64,000 nt of DNA from Candidatus Binataceae bacterium (lineage in GTDB: Bacteria; Desulfobacterota; Binatia; Binatales; Binataceae): assembly GCA_035294265.1 (NCBI GenBank), contig DATGLK010000030.1, positions 1 to 64,000 of the forward strand, read 5' to 3'. The position numbers and the translations under genes are program-made. The notes under the pieces are model-generated. The model worked only from the letters and a program-made list of their open reading frames with translations. It was not told the DNA's origin and ran no database searches. This document shows, one piece after another, positions 25,029-33,222 of this stretch (positions within the stretch are counted from its first letter, which is position 1; each line of letters starts with the position of its first letter).

Positions 25029-27244
25029 AACGCAGCTTGTCATGGATAGTCAGCGGCTTCGCGCTGACCGTGCTAGCAGCGATGCTACTGGCTTCTCATC
25101 GCAGCTATCAGCCCGGCGCGCTGCTTGCCGATCACGCGCAGTTGGACAGCGATTGCGGCAGTTGCCATGAGCCCTGGCACGGCCCTACCAACCGCGGCTG
25201 TATCGCCTGCCATGGCAAGCTGCGCAGCACCAATAAGCATACCCGAATCGACCCTACCGATAAGGCCACGGGCCTCATCCCGGGCCACCGCTTGAAGCTG
25301 TTCGACAGTCAGCTTAGTTGCCGCAGTTGCCACAGCGAGCATCAAGGCGCGACAGTGGATGTAAAGACAACCGCCGCTGCAGCCTGCACTTTCTGCCATC
25401 AGCACTACGACATCCAGGCCGTTGACAAGCATCGCGCTGCCACCCTGACCCGGCCAGTGAGCTTCGATCACATGTTCGCAAATCCCTTCAGCCACATCGA
25501 GCATCGTGTCCTGCTGGCCTCGTCTCAGCCAGCCCGCCCCTTTAGCTGCACCTCCTGCCATTTGGTCGAGCCGGTGCAGCCGGGAGCGGCAGAGCGGATG
25601 AGCTTGCGCTGGAGCGGATGCGCAGGCACGCAGTGCCATGTACAGCCGCAGGGAGGCGACCTGGATTTGCCGGCCAACTTGGGAGTAGCGCCTTCCACCC
25701 TGCCGTTCAACATCAGGCCCGCCCATCTCAATGCCGTGTTTGTCCATTCTGCCGGCCATTTGCAGACCGCCTGCGAGGGTTGTCACACCCAGACCGGCAA
25801 CAGCAAGGAGCCCGAGGACAGCGCGGCGCTTACGGTCAGTCAGTGCTTTAGCTGCCACGCCCATCAGGCGCTTCCCGCCGGCGCAACCCGGGCGCAGACC
25901 GATCACCTGTGGAGCGCAGTGGCATGGGGCGCGCCGGCGGTCCAACGGCGGGTGGTGGCTTGCGGCCAATGCCATCTGTTTCATGTCTACGGGATGGTTC
26001 CGCTGCATGATTTTCCCAAGCCGGCGCCGCGTTTTCCGGCCCATCCGCGCGCCATCATCACGATCAATGTGCCAACCCTGGCGATGGCGCGGGCACCGCT
26101 TATCAAGCTGGTCTGGTATCCCCATCATCTGCAACCTTGGTGGCTGGGTGCGGTGGCGGGGGTCGGGGTCGCGCTGCTGTTGGCAGGTTACATCGCCACG
26201 CTCCCGCCCCAACCCGAGGCGGCGGCAAAAAGCGGGGTGGCGCCCCAGCGCGGCCATCAGTTTCCGGTCCTCGATGATACGTTCGAGACCAACCTGGCCA
26301 ATCTCTATGTGGTAGGTGAGGCCGCGGGTACCGCCTCGATCAACTTAGCGATGCGCTCGGGGCGCCAGGTGGTGCAAGCGATCGCGACCCGCCTGCGCCA
26401 TCTCAATCCGCCTCCCCAGGCCAACTTGTATGACGTAGTAATCGTCGGCTGCGGCCCCTCAGGCCTGGCCGCCACTGCCACCGCCAAGAGCATGGGGTTG
26501 AAATATTTGAATCTGGAGAAGCTCACCCCAGCGGCGACCTTGCGCTCATATCCGCGAGCCAAATTCGTGCAGGCCACCCCGATCGAGGTGGAAGAATACG
26601 GCTCCTTTTTCCTAGAAGGGGATAATTCGCGCGAGCAGCTGATCCTGGAATGGGAAAAGATCATCCGGCAGATGGGGCTGGTGATCAACGAACGCGAGGA
26701 AGTGGTAGAAGTGCGCACCGAGCCAGATTTTTTCCGCCTGCGCACGCGCCGCGGCAACACTTATCAGGCGCGCTTTGTGGTTCTGGCAATCGGTGTGCGC
26801 GGCAATCCGCGCCGCCTCAACCTCCCGGGCGAAGAGGTCGCCGGGCGCGTGCACTACAATCTAATCGAGCCTGCCGAGTTTACCCAACAGCATATTCTGG
26901 TGGTGGGCGGCGGCAACGGCGGAGCGGAAGTGGCGCAAGCGCTCGCCGACCCCAAACTGGGCAACACGGTGAGCTACTCCTTCCGCTCGCCGGCCTTGAG
27001 CAACGTCACTCCATTCAATGCCGAGCGGATAGCCGCGCTGCGCGCCAGTGGGCGCATAGCGCTTTATCCCGGCACTGTTTTGGTGGCTATCGAAAGCGGC
27101 CGAGCGGTAATGGAGCGAACGGGGACAGGCCGCGCGGAGCCGATAAGCCTCAAAAATGACGTGATTTTCGCCATGCTCGGAGCCGAATTGCCCATCAGCT
27201 TCTTCCGCGCCATTGGCATCAAGCTGGCCCCGCGCGGCCGCTGA
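25025..27244 (+). CDS. nine-haem cytochrome c fused via a membrane helix to NAD(P)/FAD oxidoreductase
   Basis: A 739-residue fusion. A signal anchor spans residues 8-24. Haem sites: CxxCH at 44, 59, 99, 121, 175, 250, 274 and 313, plus CAGTQCH (CX4CH) at 199. A membrane helix lies at about 372-393. The rest is a flavoprotein: ETNLANLYVVGEAAGTASIN (a pattern normally at the C-terminus of thioredoxin-reductase-like enzymes), VVIVGCGPSGLAATATA (FAD GxGxxG near 473) and ILVVGGGNGGAEVAQAL (NAD(P)-binding). It lacks a CxxC redox-active disulfide. Predicted topology puts haems outside and flavin inside the membrane. The GTG start overlaps the preceding stop. Confidence 0.88.
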   Translation: MKRSLSWIVSGFALTVLAAMLLASHRSYQPGALLADHAQLDSDCGSCHEPWHGPTNRGCIACHGKLRSTNKHTRIDPTDKATGLIPGHRLKLFDSQLSCRSCHSEHQGATVDVKTTAAAACTFCHQHYDIQAVDKHRAATLTRPVSFDHMFANPFSHIEHRVLLASSQPARPFSCTSCHLVEPVQPGAAERMSLRWSGCAGTQCHVQPQGGDLDLPANLGVAPSTLPFNIRPAHLNAVFVHSAGHLQTACEGCHTQTGNSKEPEDSAALTVSQCFSCHAHQALPAGATRAQTDHLWSAVAWGAPAVQRRVVACGQCHLFHVYGMVPLHDFPKPAPRFPAHPRAIITINVPTLAMARAPLIKLVWYPHHLQPWWLGAVAGVGVALLLAGYIATLPPQPEAAAKSGVAPQRGHQFPVLDDTFETNLANLYVVGEAAGTASINLAMRSGRQVVQAIATRLRHLNPPPQANLYDVVIVGCGPSGLAATATAKSMGLKYLNLEKLTPAATLRSYPRAKFVQATPIEVEEYGSFFLEGDNSREQLILEWEKIIRQMGLVINEREEVVEVRTEPDFFRLRTRRGNTYQARFVVLAIGVRGNPRRLNLPGEEVAGRVHYNLIEPAEFTQQHILVVGGGNGGAEVAQALADPKLGNTVSYSFRSPALSNVTPFNAERIAALRASGRIALYPGTVLVAIESGRAVMERTGTGRAEPISLKNDVIFAMLGAELPISFFRAIGIKLAPRGR

Positions 27245-27318
27245 TGGCGTGACCTATCTGAACCCGCGGCCAACACAGCGGCCGGCGCTGGTGCTATGCT
27301 AGGAAGGCGAGGAATGAA

Positions 27319-28788
27319 ATGGCATCCGATCGGACGGCCGCCGCGCGCGCCTATCATGAACTGACCGCGCATTCGTACACTAGCGTACGCAGTGATGGGC
27401 ATATCTTGGACTGGGATAACAAGCCCTTCCCTTTCAAAATTTATCCTCAGTCAGGGCTGGCCCTGCCGCGTGACTTGCATCTCTCCACCCGGCCAACCCT
27501 GGCGACCCTAGCACAGGGCGAAATTGAACCGGGTCGCCATCTGAGCCTGGCCGGGCTGACCCGGGTCCTTTATTGTGCCGCCGGCCTCACCCACCATCGC
27601 CGGGTGGGGATGGAGGTCTATCATTTTCGCGCCGCGGCTTCCGCCGGGGCGCTTTACCCAATTGAGCTTTATCTGGCCAGCGGCAGCGCTTTAAAAGAAG
27701 AGTTGGAACCGGGTCTTTACCATTTCGCCCCCGCCGATCTCACCCTGCGCGGGCTGCGCCGAGGCGACTGGCGCGAAGCCATCGCGCGCGCGGCCGCAAT
27801 GCATCCCGGATTGGCGCAGGCTGAAGCAATAATCATCTTGAGCGCGATGTTCTGGCGCAGCACCTGGAAGTATCGCGCGCGCGCCTATCGCTATTGTTAC
27901 TGGGATGCCGGCACGATAATCGCTAACTTGCAGGCCGCGGCCACCGCCGAGCAGGTTCGGGTCCAACTCCTGGTCAATTTTGTCGATCGCGAGCTGGAGC
28001 TGCTGCTTGGGGTGGATGGCGAGCGTGAAGGAGTGCTTGCATTGATTGGGCTGGGGGTGGGCCCAGTGGCCCCACCCTCCCCGGACTTGGGGCCGCTGGC
28101 GCTGGAAACCGTGCCCTTGTCGCTGCAAGAGGTTCAATACCCCGAACTGGTGGCGATGCATAAGGCGTCGAAGTTGCTGACCTATGACGAGGTAGCCGCG
28201 CTTGCCGCGCACTACCGTCCCACGCCAGCACCAGCGCTGCCTTCCTCGAATCTGCCCAATCTAGGGTTGGGCGCCACGCTTGCGGCGCGTGGCTCGACCC
28301 GCGTGTTCTCGCCCGCGGGACTGCCGCTGGCCGAATTGCAGGCGATTTTGGCGGCCAGCGCAGTTCATCTCGGCAGTGATTTTCCGCCATTGAGTTCCAG
28401 CTACCTGATCGTCAATGCTATCGATGGGATCGAGCCAGGGAGCTATCATTACGACGGCTCAAGCGGCAAGCTCGAATTGCTTAAAGCTGGTAATTTTCGT
28501 CAGCAAGCGCGCTATTTATGCCTGGAGCAGGCTTTAGGTGGTGACGCCGCGGCGTTACTGATCTGGATGGGGTCTTGGGAGAAAATCGCCGAACTGGGCG
28601 ACCGCGGCTACCGTGCGGCGCAACTCGAAGCTGGCATCGCGGCAGGACGAGCCTATCTGGCCGCCTACAGCCTGGGGCGCGGCGCCAGCGGTTTGACGTT
28701 TTACGATGACGACACCACCGCCTTCCTAAGTCCGCATGCAGCAAGCAAAATAGCCTTGTTGATGTTAGCAATAGGAGTACCGGCGTGA
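27319..28788 (+). CDS. SagB/ThcOx-type dehydrogenase (double nitroreductase-like fold)
   Basis: A 489-residue FMN-dependent enzyme of the SagB family. The start region RAYHELTAHSYTSVRSDGHI matches this group's N-terminus. Two nitroreductase-like halves follow: ASAGALYPIELYLASG with the typical SAGALYP FMN loop, then GSTRVFSPAGLPLAELQAIL with the usual R-x-F start of the fold, ending DDDTTAFLSPHA. SagB proteins oxidise azolines in peptide natural products, but no precursor peptide or YcaO cyclase is present here, so a stand-alone oxidoreductase role is likelier. It lies 74 bases after the multihaem gene and overlaps the next by four bases. Confidence 0.85.
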   Translation: MASDRTAAARAYHELTAHSYTSVRSDGHILDWDNKPFPFKIYPQSGLALPRDLHLSTRPTLATLAQGEIEPGRHLSLAGLTRVLYCAAGLTHHRRVGMEVYHFRAAASAGALYPIELYLASGSALKEELEPGLYHFAPADLTLRGLRRGDWREAIARAAAMHPGLAQAEAIIILSAMFWRSTWKYRARAYRYCYWDAGTIIANLQAAATAEQVRVQLLVNFVDRELELLLGVDGEREGVLALIGLGVGPVAPPSPDLGPLALETVPLSLQEVQYPELVAMHKASKLLTYDEVAALAAHYRPTPAPALPSSNLPNLGLGATLAARGSTRVFSPAGLPLAELQAILAASAVHLGSDFPPLSSSYLIVNAIDGIEPGSYHYDGSSGKLELLKAGNFRQQARYLCLEQALGGDAAALLIWMGSWEKIAELGDRGYRAAQLEAGIAAGRAYLAAYSLGRGASGLTFYDDDTTAFLSPHAASKIALLMLAIGVPA

Positions 28789-29132
28789 GTGAAGCAGCGC
28801 CACCGTCGCCGGGCCCCTCGGTTTCGGTTAGTGATGTGGCACGCAGCGGATTAGTAGCATCGTCAGCAAACCCGGCGGCAAGCGCGGCAACCCCGACAAC
28901 AACACAAACGGTCAATCCTCCGCCGCTAGTTCCGATGCGCGCGCGGGAGGTGGTCATGGGACTGGAAACCACCGTGGTCTTGGTCCTGCTGTTAATCGGC
29001 GGCCAGCTTTACTCGCGCTGGCGGCGCGGTAGCAGCCACGGGCGAGGAAACAACGCACCCAAGCGGCCGGCCGCACCACGCCGTTCGACTGATCGGCGCA
29101 ACCTGCGTTTGATCATCAATAAGCGGCGATAG
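28785..29132 (+). CDS. small single-span membrane protein, function unknown
   Basis: A 115-residue protein whose GTG start overlaps the previous stop (GTGA), strong evidence of translational coupling. Residues 1-50 are Pro/Ser/Ala-rich and low in complexity. A membrane helix lies at about 61-77 (TTVVLVLLLIGGQLY), followed by a strongly basic tail (RWRRGSSHGRG ... RRSTDRRNLRLIINKRR). No family is recognised. Position suggests an accessory or assembly role for the upstream redox genes. Confidence 0.55.
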   Translation: MSEAAPPSPGPSVSVSDVARSGLVASSANPAASAATPTTTQTVNPPPLVPMRAREVVMGLETTVVLVLLLIGGQLYSRWRRGSSHGRGNNAPKRPAAPRRSTDRRNLRLIINKRR

Positions 29133-29588
29133 CGCCTCGGTCCAGGCGCAGGGTGACCGCCCCCGAGCGTTTGTGATCACCGATACCGGGCAACTCACAT
29201 CTCTGTGAGCCGCGTCATTCGCGCGTTAACCCCCAATCCACAAATTCGTCGATAGCGGCGGGCTCAAACAGCCCCCAGAGGTCGTTATGTACCAGGCCAG
29301 CGTTGGCAGCTTGCGGCGTAACCGCTTCTCTGTCTCTGGTTACGTTAATTAAGAGGGGGAATGCAGGCTGCGGAGGCTCTTTCAGCGCCCTGCCCGGGGT
29401 CCTACTATCGCAAAGCTCCAGCTCTTTTCTGGTTGGGCTGAGTGACTATCCCACAGGCTTGTGCTTGCAGCTTAGGCAGCGTGTCGGGGCGCACGCTTGA
29501 CATTGCAAGCTGCAATATTGGGCATCCTTCTTGCCAATGCCTTCCTGATGCCGCCGCCTGACAGGGCGTGCCAATAGGGAGGTTAGGG
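29133..29588. other. 456-base intergenic region before the APC permease
   Basis: No convincing gene is seen; short frames here lack ribosome sites or family patterns. Near the permease there is TTGACA at 29497-29502 overlapping a perfect dyad (listed separately) and a strong GGGAGG ribosome site at 29577-29582. The rest is unexplained and AT content rises only around 29335-29360. Confidence 0.5.
29502..29516. promoter_or_regulatory. perfect dyad ATTGCA-AGC-TGCAAT, candidate operator
   Basis: Six-base arms ATTGCA and TGCAAT are separated by AGC. The dyad starts at the last base of a consensus TTGACA (29497-29502), 73 bases before the permease ATG. A regulator bound here would block a promoter using that -35; no regulator gene is adjacent and no good -10 was found at normal spacing. 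Confidence 0.35.
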
Positions 29589-31247
29589 ATGGCCGAAAAG
29601 TCCGAAGCTAAGATGGTACCCACGCTGGGGTTAACCGGAGTCACGGTCAACGCCATGGCTTTGATCGCACCGGGGGCCTTCCTGTGGATCACGTTCGTGG
29701 TCCAGGCGGGTTATTCCTTTCCCTCGGGAATGGCGATGTGGGCCGGAATCTTCGCGGCTCTGCTGCTGGCGTACGCAACGGCGATCTCCTACTCGGAGTT
29801 GGCCAAGCTCTACCCCGGCGCGGGCAGTTCCTATCTGTTCGCCGAACAAGCATTCCTCAACCAGACTCGGGCCTATAAGTTCGCGCGCATCGCCAAATTC
29901 GTCATCGGCTGGGCCTCACATCTGTACTATTGGGTCTATCCGGGCGCGATGGTGGCGACGATGGGGATCATGGCCGGCTATATCGTTGGCAATGTTATCC
30001 CCAGTTCGATCAACGCGGCGATTCCGGGCCCAGTGTTCATGGCGCTCATCGCGATCATCTTCGCCTATGCGGTCGCCTATATCGCCTATCGCGGAGTTTC
30101 GGGCTCGACCAATGTGGCGATCGCGATTAACGCCATTCAAATCACCGCCCTGCTGATCTTCTCGGCCTTGGCGATCGCCTACCGGGTCGGCCATCCCGAC
30201 GGCTCGACCGGGATGGCGTTGGATGGCACTAGCAAAGTGCTGCATTATGCCTTCAGCGGCAGCGCCCCGGCCCATCCCAGCGCCTTTTCCGTCATCGCTC
30301 CGCACAGCTTCAACTGGGTGATGCTGCAGGCGACGATCGCTATCTTTTTGCTGGTCGGTTTTGAATCGGTAACCTCGCTGGGCGAAGAAGCGATCAACCC
30401 CAAGCGGGACATTCCGCGCGGTGTATTACTTTCGCTCACTATACAGGGGTTGTTTTGCTACTTAATCGAGTACTTTGCCGCCAACTATTTCATGAACAGC
30501 CTTTACAGTCTCAACGACGCCAAGGGTTCGGCAGCGCCGATTGGCGACATGATGACGATTATCGGCAACACATTGCTGGGCGGCCATGGTCAGGCCTTCA
30601 TGTTCATCGAGGCGATCACCGTGTTCCTGGCCTTGATCGGCACGACTTTGAGCTGCATCAACACCGGTGCCCGCGTGACCTACGCGATGGGTCGAGACGA
30701 AGAAGTGCCGGAACACTTTGGCCTGCTGCACGGTGAAAATCTTACCCCGCATCGCGCGATCTGGACTTTGGCCACCATCTCGGCAGTGCTGGGCGCCTAC
30801 GCCGCGCTGTATTACTTCGCCGGTGGCTCAGCGCCCGACGACAAGACCATCGCGACCCTGCCCCATAACCTGTGGTACGCGATTGGGATGAGCTCCAACG
30901 CTTACCTCTCGGCACTACCTAACGGTTTGGCCCTGGTCACTTTGGTTTCCAACTTTGGCACCTTCGTCCTGTACGGCCTAACCAACATAATCTGTATCGT
31001 CGCCTTCCGCGAGCATCACGAATTCAACGGGCTCAAACACATGGTCATTCCGATCTTCGGCGCGTTAGCCAACTTTGCCTGCATGGCCTTCTACATCATC
31101 GGACCGATCGAGGGGTTGGGAAGCGTCAAGGAGCCCTTGATGGCGGTAGCGATCGCGGTCATCTGGGGTATCTATGGCGCCTTCTATTTCCTGCGTAATT
31201 CCAAGAAGAAGGGGCGCTCGACCTTGGTGATGGCGAGAACCGCCTAG
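29589..31247 (+). CDS. APC-superfamily amino acid/amine permease
   Basis: A 552-residue transporter with about 12-14 membrane helices. ATG 29589 follows GGGAGG by six bases; the frame is open to 29568. The start MVPTLGLTGVTVNAMALIAPG is the typical helix-1 region with the unwound GxG-like substrate site. FLLVGFESVTSLGEEAINPKRDIPRGV is the conserved APC signature (FxGFExxxxxxEE...P). Such carriers exchange or symport amino acids or amines. There is a loop of about 30 residues (PDDKTIATLPHNLWY). Next-door Amt suggests a nitrogen-acquisition locus, but coregulation is inference. Confidence 0.9.
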   Translation: MAEKSEAKMVPTLGLTGVTVNAMALIAPGAFLWITFVVQAGYSFPSGMAMWAGIFAALLLAYATAISYSELAKLYPGAGSSYLFAEQAFLNQTRAYKFARIAKFVIGWASHLYYWVYPGAMVATMGIMAGYIVGNVIPSSINAAIPGPVFMALIAIIFAYAVAYIAYRGVSGSTNVAIAINAIQITALLIFSALAIAYRVGHPDGSTGMALDGTSKVLHYAFSGSAPAHPSAFSVIAPHSFNWVMLQATIAIFLLVGFESVTSLGEEAINPKRDIPRGVLLSLTIQGLFCYLIEYFAANYFMNSLYSLNDAKGSAAPIGDMMTIIGNTLLGGHGQAFMFIEAITVFLALIGTTLSCINTGARVTYAMGRDEEVPEHFGLLHGENLTPHRAIWTLATISAVLGAYAALYYFAGGSAPDDKTIATLPHNLWYAIGMSSNAYLSALPNGLALVTLVSNFGTFVLYGLTNIICIVAFREHHEFNGLKHMVIPIFGALANFACMAFYIIGPIEGLGSVKEPLMAVAIAVIWGIYGAFYFLRNSKKKGRSTLVMARTA

Positions 31248-31271
31248 GTCCGGCATGACTGCCTTTCAACC

Positions 31272-31314
31272 GGGCGGGGTGGACCGCGCTTGAGGCGGTC
31301 CGCCTCGCTCGCCC
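31272..31314 (+). terminator. hairpin between permease and PP2C genes
   Basis: Arms GGACCGC (31281-31287) and GCGGTCC (31295-31301) enclose GCTTGAG, and outer GGGC/GCCC arms can extend the structure. No U-tract follows, so it may be an attenuator or processed structure rather than a standard intrinsic terminator. Confidence 0.4.
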
Positions 31315-32151
31315 GTGGGCAGGGAGGAAACAGCGCTGAACCCGCAAGCAGGCGCGGCCCACTTCGAGCTGGCTGCACTTACCGATATCGGCACTGATAG
31401 GCCTAATAATGAAGATGCCTGCGGGGTGTGGCAGGCGGGGCCGGACGAGTGTCTGATGGTAGTGGCAGACGGAGTGGGTGGCTATGAAGGCGGCGAAATC
31501 GCCAGCCAGATGGCGGTGGAAATCAGCATCGCGGCCTATCGCGACGGCGATCCCCAGGTGGCGGTGGCCAAACGTCTGCTGCGCGCGGTGCAACGCGCCA
31601 ACATCGAAATCTACAACCGTCGCCTGACCGTGCCCGAACTGGGCCGCATGGCCACCACCGTGACCGCCGCGGTACTCTGCGAAGGCATGCTCTACGCGGC
31701 CCACGTCGGCGACTGCCGGCTGTACCTGGTTCGCGCCGGCAAAATTCGCCAGCTGACCAAAGACCACACCATGATCGGCGAACGCGTGCGCCTCGGACTG
31801 ATGAGCGCGCAGGAGGCACGGATGCATCCCGAGCGCAACGCGCTCAGCCGATGCCTGGGACACGAGTTGATTGTCTCCATCGATCGGCTGACAATCCCGC
31901 TGGTCCGTGGCGACCAGGTGCTGCTGTGCAGCGACGGTGTGCACGGCACTCTGGCCGAGCGCGACTTGATGCAGCTCATCCACGACCAGCCGCCGCTAAT
32001 GGCCTGTCGGCGCCTAATCGAGGAGGCCAATCTGCGCGGTGCGGCAGACAACGTCACCGCCGCCGTGATGGCAGTCCATCAGGGTTGCTCCAGCCCAGCC
32101 CCGGCGGGCTTTTGGGCGCGAGTGCGAGGGCTGTGGGAGCGACGTGGTTGA
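31315..32151 (+). CDS. PP2C-family Ser/Thr protein phosphatase (Stp-like)
   Basis: A 278-residue metal-dependent phosphatase. Motifs in order: TDIGTDRPNNEDACG (first metal Asp region), MVVADGVGGYEGGEIAS (core DGxGG), YAAHVGDCRLYLVRAGKIRQ, VLLCSDGVHGTLAERDL and GAADNVTAAVMAV (final metal Asp in DN). All catalytic positions are present. It has no membrane span. GTG 31315 is used; GGAGG follows it, so initiation at a later near-cognate codon (CTG 31336) cannot be excluded. The kinase gene 54 bases downstream is the expected partner: it would phosphorylate and this enzyme would reverse. Confidence 0.9.
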   Translation: MGREETALNPQAGAAHFELAALTDIGTDRPNNEDACGVWQAGPDECLMVVADGVGGYEGGEIASQMAVEISIAAYRDGDPQVAVAKRLLRAVQRANIEIYNRRLTVPELGRMATTVTAAVLCEGMLYAAHVGDCRLYLVRAGKIRQLTKDHTMIGERVRLGLMSAQEARMHPERNALSRCLGHELIVSIDRLTIPLVRGDQVLLCSDGVHGTLAERDLMQLIHDQPPLMACRRLIEEANLRGAADNVTAAVMAVHQGCSSPAPAGFWARVRGLWERRG

Positions 32152-32205
32152 CCGCGGCGGCGAGCCGATGGTAGCGTGCGCGCGGGTTGAGGATTAGGCC
32201 GACCA

Positions 32206-33222
32206 GTGGTGCGCGAGGTCAGCGTTGGTCAGCAGCTGGACCAATATCGGGTCATCGAGCTAATCGCCCGCAGCGGGATGGCGTCGATCCTCAAGGCGAT
32301 CGATGAGGACAGTGGCCAGATAGTCGCGCTCAAAGTCCCCTATCCCCAGTTCGAATCCGACGTGGTCTTCTATGAGCGCTTCCGCCGCGAGGAAGCGATC
32401 GGCCAGCGCTTGCGTCATCCCAACATCATCCGAGTCTTCACCCCCAGGCGCAAAAGCCGGATGTACATCGCGATGGAGTACATCGAGGGACAGGCCCTGC
32501 GCGCGCTGTTACGAGGCGGACGGCCGCTGGTAAATGAGCAGGCCTTGGACTATGCCCGCCAGTTGGGCAGCGCGCTCGTCTACATGCATAGCCAGGGCGT
32601 GGTGCATCGTGATCTGAAGCCTGAAAACCTGCTTATTAACGAGCAGGGACAGATCAAGATCATGGACTTCGGCATCGCTTTGGACGAAAGCGCGCGCCGC
32701 CTGACCTGGGCCGGCCTATCCAGCACGATCGGCACGCCTGATTACATGGCGCCCGAGCAAATCAGCGGACGGCGTGGCGACGCCCGCACCGACATCTACG
32801 CCTTGGGTACGATCCTTTATGAGATGCTGACGGGGCACCTGCCCTACAGTGGCCCCAATGTATACGCGGTGATGAAAGCCAAGAGCGGCGAGGATCCGCA
32901 GCCACCCAGCCATTGGAACCCCGAGCTGGATCCCAAGCTGGAAGAGATCGTTTTGCATGCAATCGAGCGGCTGCCCCGCAATCGTTATTCTGACGCCGCC
33001 CAAATGCTGGCCGAGCTGGAACGGCCCGAGCATGTCCGCGTCACCGGCAGGGCCACCCAACTGCATCCGCGCGCCGATTGGCGCCGCCTCAAGAGCTATC
33101 TTATGACCACCCTGTTTTTTGCTTCCTTAGCCGCCATCCTGGGCTTGCTAGTGTGGCTCGCACGACGCTATCCGGCCGCCCCAATCCATCCCCAGAGTTC
33201 CTATCGAGGACAAACCCGATGA
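32206..33222 (+). CDS. PknB-like transmembrane Ser/Thr protein kinase
   Basis: A 338-residue Hanks-type kinase. Start GTG 32206. It has the ATP lysine in IVALKVPYP, catalytic loop VVHRDLKPENLL, DFGIAL magnesium motif, and GTPDYMAPEQ activation end; the usual glycine-rich loop is degenerate (IARSGMASILKAI). One membrane helix (about 299-320, LMTTLFFASLAAILGLLVWL) follows the kinase domain, with only a short outside tail and no PASTA sensor. Its stop overlaps the Amt start by four bases (ATGA), tying its translation to an ammonium transporter. Confidence 0.92.
   Translation: MVREVSVGQQLDQYRVIELIARSGMASILKAIDEDSGQIVALKVPYPQFESDVVFYERFRREEAIGQRLRHPNIIRVFTPRRKSRMYIAMEYIEGQALRALLRGGRPLVNEQALDYARQLGSALVYMHSQGVVHRDLKPENLLINEQGQIKIMDFGIALDESARRLTWAGLSSTIGTPDYMAPEQISGRRGDARTDIYALGTILYEMLTGHLPYSGPNVYAVMKAKSGEDPQPPSHWNPELDPKLEEIVLHAIERLPRNRYSDAAQMLAELERPEHVRVTGRATQLHPRADWRRLKSYLMTTLFFASLAAILGLLVWLARRYPAAPIHPQSSYRGQTR

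Noticed and set aside
25085-26257. 390-codon minus-strand frame opposite the multihaem gene
   Set aside because: The plus strand encodes nine haem sites; the reverse translation has no recognisable feature.
27319-28788. SagB-like gene as part of an azoline-peptide (RiPP) cluster
   Set aside because: No YcaO cyclase, SagC/D-like protein, precursor peptide or exporter is in the neighbourhood.
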